This document shows, one piece after another, positions 5,644-12,953 of a stretch of 15,430 bases of DNA; the first letter of the stretch is position 1, and every line of letters begins with the position of its first letter. A program made the position numbers and the translations under genes. Source of the DNA: CAVORB01 sp964395315 (GTDB lineage Bacteria; Pseudomonadota; Gammaproteobacteria; Chromatiales; Chromatiaceae); assembly GCA_964395315.1 (NCBI GenBank), contig CAYNBI010000091.1, positions 1-15,430 on the forward strand, read 5' to 3'. The notes beneath the pieces were generated by a model. That model worked only from the letters and a program-made list of their open reading frames with translations. It searched no databases and was not told where the DNA came from.

Positions 5644-8376
5644 TTAGGACGGCAGGGCGATCGGTTGCGTCTGCCAGCCGTCGTTCGTATAGAAGTTGGC
5701 CGCGCCTCGCTCGGCATCCAGCACCAGCAGCAGCACCCAACCGTTGCGCACCAGCTCGCGGGGCTTGTATAGGCGGCCGAGGAGGTCCTCGACGAGTTTG
5801 AGCGGAGCCTCGATGACGGTCAACAGGCGCACTGGCTCGTGGTAAGGCGCACCCGCTTTGAGCATGGTTTGCGCCGGGAGACCAGTTCGAAGGTCGCTGA
5901 TGTTGCCGCTGATGACGCCGAAGCGCCCGGCGATGTTGTGGTACACCTTGCTGCCACTGCCGAAGACCTCGTTGTCAACAAGGGAGAAGTAATGCTCCAT
6001 GTTGATCCACTGCGCCACTACCAAGGGTCCGGAGAGGATGCCTTCCAAGAGCCGCCCCTTTGGATCGAGCCGGTGGTCGTAGGAGTGCAGGAAGGTGCGG
6101 CCCTCGAGGTCGGCATGGCGCGTCAGGGCGCGACGACCGATGATGAAGGACGCGTTCTTCGAGAGTCCCCATTCGGGACGCACCTGGGTCCAGTCCATGG
6201 AGCGGCGCTTGACCCGTCGAGCGGCGGTTTCCGGGGTATCGATGCCGGTCTCGTCGAGCTCCGCGCAGCGCTCAAAGGCGCACAGCCGCCCGGCCGCCGT
6301 GAGATCCTCCTGAATGCGGGTAACTCGGGTCAGGACGCCGGGTGAAAGCTGATCGAGATCGTAGAGCCGGACCTCGTCCGTCGTCGTGTCGTGGAGGGCG
6401 GGGATGAACCAGGTCTCAGCCGGTATCTCGATGCCCTGTGCGACCAGCAGCTCTCGCACCTCGCGGCGGTTGGCCATTGCGGCGAAGATGCGGGCGTTGA
6501 TGAGGCCGTGGTCGCCACCACAGGCGCCGCAGTCAAGTGCCGATTCGTAGGGATTGTTCTCGGACGTGCTGCCGTGGCCGATGACCAAGACCGTGCGCGG
6601 GAACGCATCACTCAGCCCGATGCCGCGCAGTGCGGCGCCGACCAGCTCGGCTTGGCGCCAGAGCCGGAAGCCGAGCTTGGCCAGGTGTTCGAGCTGGATG
6701 ACGGCCTGGCCCGAGTTGATCTGATACTCCAGCTGAAGGGAGCGCACGAAGACCGCTTCTTCCACGGCGTCCAGGTCGAAGCGGGTCGCGAATTCGGTTC
6801 GACCACTGCGCTTCCCTAGCGCGGTGTCGCGCAGCTCGCGGATCATTGGGCTGGTGACGGACTCGCGTTTGATGTCGAAGTGCCGCGCGATGGCCCGTAC
6901 CACCATTTCGTCCTGGAGGTTGAGCACGAGCTCCTCGGCCTCATCGCGCGTGATCTTGTCAATCATCAGGCGCGCCGGCGGTTTGGCGCTCTCCAAGCGC
7001 TTGCGTAACGGGTTGTAGGCGCTCGGGGCGAATGTCTTGCCGATCATGTCGAAACCGAACAACAGACCGACGGCCTCGACGGTTACGTAGGGCGCAAGCA
7101 CGGTGTTTTTGAGATCGTGAACGACTTCGTGCGCGAGCTCGTAGAGCGAATGCCGTGGCTGCTCGTGCTTGTGGGGCATCTCGAGGACCACGTTGCGGGG
7201 CGTGACGATGGCCGGACAGAGAGCGGTTTCGTGGCCCTTTCCGAGCTCGATGAAACTGACTGGAACGCCGAAGAAGCCGGCGATACCAAAGGTCTCGTAG
7301 TCGCCGACCGACTCCAGATGACGGCGGAATCGCTCGGAGCGGGTGTCGATACAGAATAGCGCCAAGACCCGATCGGAAGAACTCGTCCCCTCGGATGGGC
7401 CGCTTTCGCCGGGGCGTGCCGCTTCGACCACGGCGGCTCCAGCCGTTCGCCCGATCTGTCCGAGCAGCCTGCGCATGTAGGTCTGTTCCAAGGCCCGGGT
7501 CCAGATGAACGCCTCGCATACCTGGAACGCGTAGACACCCTCAATGAATCGCAGGAGCTCGTCATCGGGGCGCTGGAGCAGATCGTCGCGGGCGTAGCCG
7601 GCCTGCTTGAGCGTGACGAGCAGACGCTTCGCCTGCGCGTCGGCCTTTCGGGTGACCTTCTCCCGCTCATAGTCGCGGTATAGGGCGTCGATCCGCCCCT
7701 GATCGCCGTTGTCCAGGGCGACCTCGATCGGGTGGGCGAAATCCGGCAACACGGTGCCGGCATTGAGCTCACGACGCAGGACGCACTCTCGGGGCTGGGA
7801 TTCGGCGAAGTCTTTAAGGGCCGGGAAGGTCAATTCGCGCTTCAAGCGCCGGGCCCCATCCTTCAATAGCGCCAGGACCAGCACCAGGCGCACGGCGAGA
7901 AACTCCACGAGATCGGCCGGGTTGCGTTGCTGCCAATAGTAGTGCTTGGCCTGAGCACGCCAACGCACGAAGCCCGCCCAACCGTGCAACTGGGCCAGTT
8001 CCAGAGTGAAGTAGTCCATCCACAGGTGCTCGGGGACACCCAGGCTTGTCATGACATGATCGATCAAGGCCTCTGGTTCGTCGGCTTCGGCCAGGACCGC
8101 GTCTACGTCGAGGCCGCGCATTCGCAGCCGGCGATTGCGTCGCGCGATACGACTCCAGCAGCGAAAGAGCCCCTTCTGGCGGCCGGGGAGGGGCCAGACC
8201 GACTGGCCTTCGTCGAAGAAGTCCATCATCCCCTTGATGAGCAGTTCGTTCAGGGTTTCCGAGAGGCGGGTCCCGAATAGCTGATCGACGGCCTGGCACA
8301 AGGTCAGCTCCGTCGCCAATTGCTCTCCGAAGGGCTTTGTCGCCAAGGTAGCCTGGTTGTGGGAACTAGGAGCCAC
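5644..8376 (-). CDS. dabA: DabA large subunit (DUF2309), catalytic portion of the DAB inorganic-carbon accumulation complex; downstream half of a split gene
   Basis: A 910-residue protein starting at a GTG. DabA is a zinc-dependent, carbonic-anhydrase-like subunit that, with the ion-conducting DabB, drives vectorial CO2 hydration and bicarbonate accumulation at the inner membrane. The expected zinc/active-site residues are all present: C342 and D344 in FCIDTRSERF, H601 in VIGHGSTSENNP, and C616 in ALDCGACGGDHG. The spacing C-x-D and H-x14-C matches the published DabA site. About 85 extra residues separate the two halves compared with the shorter DabA2 type, fitting the longer form found beside carboxysomes. 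The protein lacks the N-terminal part of the family. That part is encoded just upstream in another frame, overlapping by 11 bases, so either the gene is frameshifted or DabA is made as two chains. Confidence 0.9.
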   Translation of the reverse strand: MAPSSHNQATLATKPFGEQLATELTLCQAVDQLFGTRLSETLNELLIKGMMDFFDEGQSVWPLPGRQKGLFRCWSRIARRNRRLRMRGLDVDAVLAEADEPEALIDHVMTSLGVPEHLWMDYFTLELAQLHGWAGFVRWRAQAKHYYWQQRNPADLVEFLAVRLVLVLALLKDGARRLKRELTFPALKDFAESQPRECVLRRELNAGTVLPDFAHPIEVALDNGDQGRIDALYRDYEREKVTRKADAQAKRLLVTLKQAGYARDDLLQRPDDELLRFIEGVYAFQVCEAFIWTRALEQTYMRRLLGQIGRTAGAAVVEAARPGESGPSEGTSSSDRVLALFCIDTRSERFRRHLESVGDYETFGIAGFFGVPVSFIELGKGHETALCPAIVTPRNVVLEMPHKHEQPRHSLYELAHEVVHDLKNTVLAPYVTVEAVGLLFGFDMIGKTFAPSAYNPLRKRLESAKPPARLMIDKITRDEAEELVLNLQDEMVVRAIARHFDIKRESVTSPMIRELRDTALGKRSGRTEFATRFDLDAVEEAVFVRSLQLEYQINSGQAVIQLEHLAKLGFRLWRQAELVGAALRGIGLSDAFPRTVLVIGHGSTSENNPYESALDCGACGGDHGLINARIFAAMANRREVRELLVAQGIEIPAETWFIPALHDTTTDEVRLYDLDQLSPGVLTRVTRIQEDLTAAGRLCAFERCAELDETGIDTPETAARRVKRRSMDWTQVRPEWGLSKNASFIIGRRALTRHADLEGRTFLHSYDHRLDPKGRLLEGILSGPLVVAQWINMEHYFSLVDNEVFGSGSKVYHNIAGRFGVISGNISDLRTGLPAQTMLKAGAPYHEPVRLLTVIEAPLKLVEDLLGRLYKPRELVRNGWVLLLVLDAERGAANFYTNDGWQTQPIALPS

Positions 8377-8881
8377 TGCGTTTCACCGCTGCCAAGACTT
8401 CTTCTGCATCGCGAGCCTGTGCGTCAAGCGCGGGCTGGCATGCTTGGGTCATCATGGTCACCAGACATCGATGCATGAGCTCGACCAGTTCTTCGTCTGC
8501 GGCTTGCTCCTGCTTGCCCAGCCAGCCGGAAAGGAACTCCGCCGCCAGGGATTCGATGACATCCTTGTCGATGCTGCCACGTTCGAACAGCCGCTGGTAC
8601 TCGGCGCGCTTGAGATAGCCGTTGGCGTGGAAGAGCTTGGAGGCCTTGGCGACGGCCTCTTCGAAAGGGAGGTTCTCGAGACCGTGCAGCGGATTGTGGT
8701 GAATGAAACCGCGCATTGGCCAGAAAAAAGGCAGCACCTCGCCCGCCATGACGACCATGGAACGGATCTTGAGCCGTCTACCGAGGGTGGGTGCTTCGGG
8801 GCGCGAAGCCATTGGGGAGGTATTCGTATCGCGCTCGCTATCCGCGTGGGCGGCCTGCGCGTTGCGTCTCGTTTCGGACAT
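8366..8881 (-). CDS. dabA: DabA N-terminal portion (DUF2309), separate reading frame from the rest of dabA
   Basis: A 171-residue product holding the N-terminal DUF2309 signature: KIRSMVVMAGEVLPFFWPMR (38-57) and GFIHHNPLHGLENLPFEEAV (58-77). It ends at TAG 8368-8366. The downstream dabA frame opens at GTG 8376-8374, shifted by +1. In the downstream frame a TGA lies just before that GTG, so a single-protein reading would need a +1 shift (one extra base, or two missing) inside roughly 17 bases (AACGCAGTGGCTCCTAG). The two lengths sum to about 1080, the expected size of one long DabA. The breakpoint lies in a linker-like, alanine-rich region, so a functional two-chain form cannot be excluded. 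Its ATG lies two bases after the stop of the gene upstream. Confidence 0.85.
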   Translation of the reverse strand: MSETRRNAQAAHADSERDTNTSPMASRPEAPTLGRRLKIRSMVVMAGEVLPFFWPMRGFIHHNPLHGLENLPFEEAVAKASKLFHANGYLKRAEYQRLFERGSIDKDVIESLAAEFLSGWLGKQEQAADEELVELMHRCLVTMMTQACQPALDAQARDAEEVLAAVKRSGS

Positions 8882-8883
8882 AT

Positions 8884-9693
8884 TCAGAGCACTCTCTCGA
8901 CTAGAATGATGCCGAAGATAGCCAGGATCAGCATGCCACTTCCGTGGAGCAGGACGTCTCGCATCAGGATATCGTCATAGTCGAGGTCCTCTCGAGGGGG
9001 GCCAAAGACAATGCCGGTCAACAGGTTGACACCCGCCCAGGTCCACAGCAGCCAGGAAACACTGAGCGGTGCGAGCGACATGAGCTCGTTGGTGCCGACC
9101 CCGCCGAAGGCCAGATCGGCGACGGCGAAGAATCCTGGCGAAAAGGGCACCGCAACGGCTACCAAGACCGCCACCACAAAGAGCGCCGAGAACAAAGGCA
9201 TCCGCACCCCGAGGCCTGGATAGAGTCCGATGCGCGCGATACCGAAGCGGCGCGTGAGACTCCCCATCAAGAACAGCAGCGGCAACAGCGAGACAGCTAG
9301 CCCCAGTGCCGGCAGCAGTGGGGCGACGCCGTGCGCGGCACCCACCCAGATCAATGCTAGGGCCGATGAGTAGAGCTGTCCGATCCAGATCTGCCCGTCG
9401 CGGGTCGAGAGCAGGCGAAACGCGTAGAGCACCGAGGTCGCCCCGCCCCAGACCGCGAACACCGTGATCAAGCCGGAGGCGTCGCCATCGATCCGCGACA
9501 GCCCGAGCCGCAGGAGCCACACGCCGATCAGCGGCATCAGCAGAATCGCGGCGGCCTTGAAGATCGGGCGCGACCAGGGGCCGGGGCGCTCGATACCGGT
9601 TCCAGCACCGGATTGCAGCAAGAGATTGGCGCCGATGCTGAGCGGGTACAGTGGAAGGAAGATGCCGGCCAGGAGGAGGAGCAAGGTCGTCAT
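8884..9693 (-). CDS. Uncharacterised antiporter-like membrane protein of the DAB operon
   Basis: A 269-residue integral membrane protein with about seven or eight hydrophobic segments (roughly 4-28, 45-65, 73-93, 108-124, 126-145, 168-190, 205-228 and 246-266). The stretch GVRMPLFSALFVVAVLVAVAVPFSPGFFAV around 162-191 resembles the RMP...P.SGF stretch of NuoM/MrpD-type proton-translocating subunits, so it may be a shortened antiporter-like relative. A gene of unknown function sits between dabB and dabA in Halothiobacillus-type DAB1 loci, and this appears to be its counterpart. It lies 20 bp after dabB and 2 bp before dabA, so it is almost certainly co-translated. Function is unknown; a third subunit or assembly partner of the DAB pump is the natural inference. 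Confidence 0.82.
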   Translation of the reverse strand: MTTLLLLLAGIFLPLYPLSIGANLLLQSGAGTGIERPGPWSRPIFKAAAILLMPLIGVWLLRLGLSRIDGDASGLITVFAVWGGATSVLYAFRLLSTRDGQIWIGQLYSSALALIWVGAAHGVAPLLPALGLAVSLLPLLFLMGSLTRRFGIARIGLYPGLGVRMPLFSALFVVAVLVAVAVPFSPGFFAVADLAFGGVGTNELMSLAPLSVSWLLWTWAGVNLLTGIVFGPPREDLDYDDILMRDVLLHGSGMLILAIFGIILVERVL

Positions 9694-9713
9694 GGCGTGT
9701 ATCCCGGCACCGG

Positions 9714-11393
9714 TCAGGCCCAGCGCAGAAAGGCGTTCAGCCGCCGGGATAGCGCGATGAGCCGTTCGCCAACGCGACTGTAGAGATCGGCAATGTAAAA
9801 CTCGCGCGACATCAGCGCATAGAGATTGATGTAAAGGTTGCGATAGCGACGCTGTAGGGGCTGACGCGCCGCCGCCGAGCGAAACACCAGCATCCAGCCC
9901 GCCGCGATCAGGACGACGAGGAGAATCACTACCACGGCGAACCAGACGACATTGATCGACGCCGCCTGGTACAAGGCCTCCCGGAACTGCGGGTCGGGAT
10001 AGAGCAAGGTGTCGAAGGCATGACCGACGACCACGTAAGTAAGGATGACCAGCCCGAACGCGAGCAACACGTAGAAAAGGTTCGTGAAGGGCCGCTCACC
10101 GCCGATCTTGTAGACGAAAAGGATAGTCTGCGCGCCGGCGATCCAACCGAACAGCAGCAGGATGATGGCACCTTGATGACCGAGGAAGCCCTCGGTGACG
10201 ATCTGATGTGCACCGAAGACGATCGCCAGCGGCACGGTCACCGTGATCGCGGCGAACACGACCCAGGAGCGCGGAGGGTGGGGCACCTTGCGCTCGACCA
10301 TGAACTTGTATACCTCGCCCTCGGGGATGTTCGGATCCTTGCGCGCCTTGGAAATCAAGGAGCCGGAGCCCAGGAACAGCGTGGCCTTGAACACGCCATG
10401 GGCGATGAGGTGATAGATCGCCAGGGAAAAGGCGCCGAGCCCGCATTCCATGACCATGTAGCCCATCTGACCCATGGTCGAGTAGCCCAGCGCCTTTTTG
10501 ATGTCACTCTGCATCAGCATCATGAGCGAGCCCATGATGGTTGTGATCAGGCCGATCGCGAAGGCCACCAGCAGGACGTGCTCGGTATGCACGAAGACGG
10601 GCGCGAAGCGATTGATCAGAAACCCGCCGGCATTGACGATCCCGGCGTGCATCAGGGCGGAGACAGGCGTTGGTCCGTCCATGGTGTAAGGAAGCCAGGT
10701 ATGGAGGGGGAACTGGGCGGACTTTGCGAAGGCCGCGATCAGCACCAGCATGCCGACGGTCTCGGCGAAGGGCAGGTCGAGCAGGGTCGCCGCGTGCGGC
10801 GCCTCGGCCACGCGCTCGAACAGCGTCGGCAGGGAGAGAGTGCCGTAGGTGTGGTAGGCGAGGGCGGTGATCGCCAGCAGCGGCAGGTCACCGATGCGAT
10901 GGGTCAACAGGGTCCAGAACGCGTAACGGTTTGCAGCCGGTCGCCGTGTGTCGTGGTTGAGGAGGAAGTAGAGGAACACCCCGATCAGGTGCCAGGCCAG
11001 GAGCAGCGTCAGCAGGTCCCCCGCCAGGACCATCAACAGGATGATCCCGATGATGCCGTCGAGGAGCATGAAGTAGCGCGTATACGCCGGATCGTCCTGC
11101 ATGTAGCGGACGCTGTAGACGTTGACGACCAAGCCGATGGCGCTGACCAGCAACGCCATCAGCGTGCTCAGCCAGTCGATGTAGAGGGTGAAGACGCTGA
11201 GTCCGAAGCCAACGAGCTGCCCGGACGCGGCCCAAAGTTGATTCAGGAACAGAACGAGCGCGAGGACCAGGGTAAGCGCGCTCGCGACCACGCTGATCCG
11301 GGCAACGCCCTCCCCGAGACGCGCGGAGGCGGCGCCGACGCCCATGGCCGCTACCAGCATGAGCAGCGGAAGCGAATAGGTCAGAACTGCCAT
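9714..11393 (-). CDS. dabB: DabB, NuoL/ND5-like ion-conducting membrane subunit of the DAB inorganic-carbon pump
   Basis: A 559-residue polytopic membrane protein of the proton-conducting transporter family (complex I NuoL / Mrp antiporter relatives). The core motif FAKSAQFPLHTWLPYTMDGP (222-241), followed by TPVSALMHAGIVNAGGFLINR, is diagnostic and includes the conserved TM lysine K224 and H249. It lacks the quinone/Nuo context and is followed by dabA, so it is the membrane half of DAB, coupling the ion gradient to DabA. Where NuoL-type subunits carry a glutamate in a WE..G segment, this protein has AWHLIGVFLYFLL (133-145), that is histidine at 135. I start at ATG 11393 (MAVLTYSL). A longer reading from TTG 11435 adds 14 residues without the usual hydrophobic start. 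Confidence 0.92.
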   Translation of the reverse strand: MAVLTYSLPLLMLVAAMGVGAASARLGEGVARISVVASALTLVLALVLFLNQLWAASGQLVGFGLSVFTLYIDWLSTLMALLVSAIGLVVNVYSVRYMQDDPAYTRYFMLLDGIIGIILLMVLAGDLLTLLLAWHLIGVFLYFLLNHDTRRPAANRYAFWTLLTHRIGDLPLLAITALAYHTYGTLSLPTLFERVAEAPHAATLLDLPFAETVGMLVLIAAFAKSAQFPLHTWLPYTMDGPTPVSALMHAGIVNAGGFLINRFAPVFVHTEHVLLVAFAIGLITTIMGSLMMLMQSDIKKALGYSTMGQMGYMVMECGLGAFSLAIYHLIAHGVFKATLFLGSGSLISKARKDPNIPEGEVYKFMVERKVPHPPRSWVVFAAITVTVPLAIVFGAHQIVTEGFLGHQGAIILLLFGWIAGAQTILFVYKIGGERPFTNLFYVLLAFGLVILTYVVVGHAFDTLLYPDPQFREALYQAASINVVWFAVVVILLVVLIAAGWMLVFRSAAARQPLQRRYRNLYINLYALMSREFYIADLYSRVGERLIALSRRLNAFLRWA

Positions 11394-11445
11394 CGCGACG
11401 CCTACACCCAGGATCGATTCAAAACACCATGTCAATGCTGTTCAT

Positions 11446-11480
11446 CGGTTTCGGTAACGTCGCGACCTGGGACGAAACCG
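11446..11480. promoter_or_regulatory. Inverted repeat in the dab operon leader
   Basis: A perfect 8-bp inverted repeat CGGTTTCG (11446-11453) / CGAAACCG (11473-11480) with a 19-base spacer that itself contains the palindrome TCGCGA (11460-11465). It lies 53-87 bases upstream of the dabB ATG. It fits an operator for a dimeric regulator, perhaps the CbbR encoded nearby, or a leader hairpin. The symmetry is directly visible; the regulator is inferred. The spacing is similar to the dyad before the SulP gene, but the arm sequences differ. Confidence 0.45.
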
Positions 11481-11487
11481 GCGAAAA

Positions 11488-11496
11488 ATGCTAGCA
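11488..11496 (-). promoter_or_regulatory. Possible extended -10 promoter element for the dab operon
   Basis: On the minus strand the sequence TGTGCTAGCAT contains TG-N-TAGCAT, an extended -10 form (TGnTAnnnT). It lies just upstream of the inverted repeat and about 95 bases from the dabB ATG. No good -35 hexamer is present at the usual distance. This is a weak, single-motif call. Confidence 0.25.
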
Positions 11497-11662
11497 CAAT
11501 TGGGGTGAATCGGGGAAAGGGCCCGGACAAAGGTTTGCGGCCGACGAGGGCAGAGGGTTCGAAGGTAGCAAAGCTAATTCCTTGGTCCCGCCCCGGGCGG
11601 ATAGAGTGGAACGCTTTTCGATCTGCGCGGCGGTTGCTCCCGCTGCTACGCCCAAACAAAGG

Positions 11663-11682
11663 GGCATCGCCTTCCAGATGCC
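11663..11682 (-). terminator. Possible terminator downstream of the sbtB remnant
   Basis: GGCATC (11663-11668) and GATGCC (11677-11682) form a perfect 6-bp stem with an 8-base loop. On the minus strand it is followed by CCTTTGTTT, a partial T-rich tract. It lies about 90 bases after the sbtB remnant stop and before the dab leader, so it could have ended the sbtAB transcript. Confidence 0.3.
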
Positions 11683-11770
11683 GTTCTATGCTTCGGTGCC
11701 CAAGACCCTCAGTTGAAAAGGCGCCGCTGCTGCCGTCATCCCTACCGCTCTGGTGTGCCCCCGCTCGCGA

Positions 11771-12069
11771 TCACTTGCACGGGAGAATTGCGATGTCCGC
11801 GACGATCGCCTTGAGGCGATGTCCGCGCTTCATCAGCATCTCGAGATCGTCGAGCACGCTGACGAGCCGCGCTCGGGACATCATGACGTCGATTAGGATG
11901 ACGTGTCCGCCTTCCAGCATGTCTGACTGAATGCCCGAGGCGCCGGCACCGTGGCCTGTACGATGATATAAGCGCGGATGCCGCGTCTCGTCATCGCTGC
12001 AATCAACATCGACTCCAGTTCGCCGGCGGTGATGATGGTAAGCAGCTTCTCGGGTTCGAGCCGCCGCAT
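11771..12069 (-). pseudogene. sbtB: sbtB-like PII protein, frameshifted
   Basis: Two frames together give a PII-like protein of about 99 residues. Frame one from ATG 12069 reads RLEPEKLLTIITAGELES then MLIAAMTRRGIRAYIIV. A second frame reads HGAGASGIQSDMLEGGHVIL and continues through SRARLVSVLDDLEMLMKRGH to ILPCK and TGA 11773-11771. The frames join near 11950-11965, and the total length (299 bases) is one short of a whole number of codons, so a single-base deletion is the simplest cause. The order strand, helix, GY.V.....G.GASG, E...I, helix is the SbtB/PII pattern. SbtB normally binds adenylates and plugs the bicarbonate transporter SbtA. It lies 25 bases after the sbtA remnant, the usual sbtAB order. 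A sequencing error could mimic the defect, but the neighbour is also broken. Confidence 0.75.
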
Positions 12070-12094
12070 GTTTGGGGTCTGAGCGGCGGTGGGC

Positions 12095-12605
12095 TCAGGC
12101 CGAGGCCAGCCAACTCGCCGTGTAGCAGTAAAGGGTAATGCCGAACACGACATTGAAGGGAAAGGTCACGCCGATCGACACCGTCGGGTAGCAGGACGGA
12201 TTGGCCTCGGGTATCGCCAGGCGCATGGCCGAAGGCACCGCGATGTAGGAGGCGCTGGCGGCCAGGACTGCCACCAGGGTGGTCTCTCCCACACTGAATC
12301 CAAGCAGATAGTGACCGACCAGCACACCAGCGGTACCGCCGAGCAACGGCATGCCAACACCGAAGGCGGTCAGGCGCAGACCGACGCGCCGGAACTCGCC
12401 CATGCGCTTGGCTGCTTCGAGCCCCATCTAGTGCAGGAACAGGCACAGCATGCCCATGAAGAGGGTGTCGAACAGCCGCAGGATCTTGGCGAGACTCGTA
12501 GGCGTGGCGACGATGCCGATCACGATCGTTCCGCAAAGACAAGATCACGCTGCCATTGGTGAAGGTCTCTCACAGCAGGTGCCTGATATTGTCGGTTGAA
12601 CCGCC
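12095..12605 (-). pseudogene. sbtA: Remnant of sodium-dependent bicarbonate transporter SbtA, C-terminal half with stops and frameshift
   Basis: The longest intact piece (12427-12095) contains FGVGMPLLGGTAGVLVGHYL, then LVAVLAASASYIAVPSAMRL and AIPEANPSCYP, which strongly resemble the conserved end of proteobacterial SbtA (DUF897). Upstream the family pattern continues as RLFDTLFMGMLCLFLH and is cut by TAG at 12430-12428 immediately before MGLEAAKR. Further upstream, ETFTNGSVIL is in a different frame from CGTIVIGIVATP, with a frameshift near 12540, and a TGA at 12572-12570 follows HLL. SbtA is normally about 320-370 residues; only about 165 can be recognised and the N-terminal half is missing or unreadable. 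The defects are at least two nonsense codons plus one frameshift, too many for sequencing error alone. The 5' limit given is approximate. Confidence 0.78.
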
Positions 12606-12953
12606 GTTGCCCGCGGCGCCCCAGCAGCAGGGCGAGTTGGCCGGCAAGGCATACTTTCCGAGCCTGGAGCGGGCCGCAGCGATTGACTGTTCGGCTTGGT
12701 TGGCGTGGAGGCTGAGTTCGGCCTGCGCCTCACTCCCACCATGGGGGATCTAGATCTTCCTGTAACACAGGGACCTGTAGTGTTTCGCGTCGCCGGTCAG
12801 CTCGCCGCGCTTGGCCAGCAATCCGCTCGAAACGTGCGGCTTAAGAAGTTCCTCGCGTCACGCGCCTATGCTAGGCTCCAACGGGTGTGTTCTCTGGTGG
12901 GCTAGCATGGTGGATCGCATACGGATCGAGACAAGCGGCGGAGGTCGACTGGG
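12606..12953. other. Intergenic region between the sbtA remnant and the protease gene
   Basis: About 350 bases with no intact gene. Minus-strand frames near 12606-12660 include LALLLGRRGQR, which may be more of the decayed sbtA, but I could not follow the family pattern reliably beyond about 12605. The right end must hold the protease promoter. TATGCT at about 12857 could be a -10 element, but no -35 at the proper spacing is seen. Confidence 0.4.

Noticed and set aside
11432..11659. A 75-codon minus-strand frame between the sbtB remnant and dabB
   Set aside because: Low-complexity R/S/G/F composition, no ribosome binding site, and it crosses the likely dab promoter and dyad.
10020..11930. 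A 636-codon plus-strand open frame opposite dabB
   Set aside because: It is the complement of the conserved DabB frame in GC-rich DNA. The product is a featureless run of D, E, Q, R, H and G with no domain, and it extends across the dab promoter.
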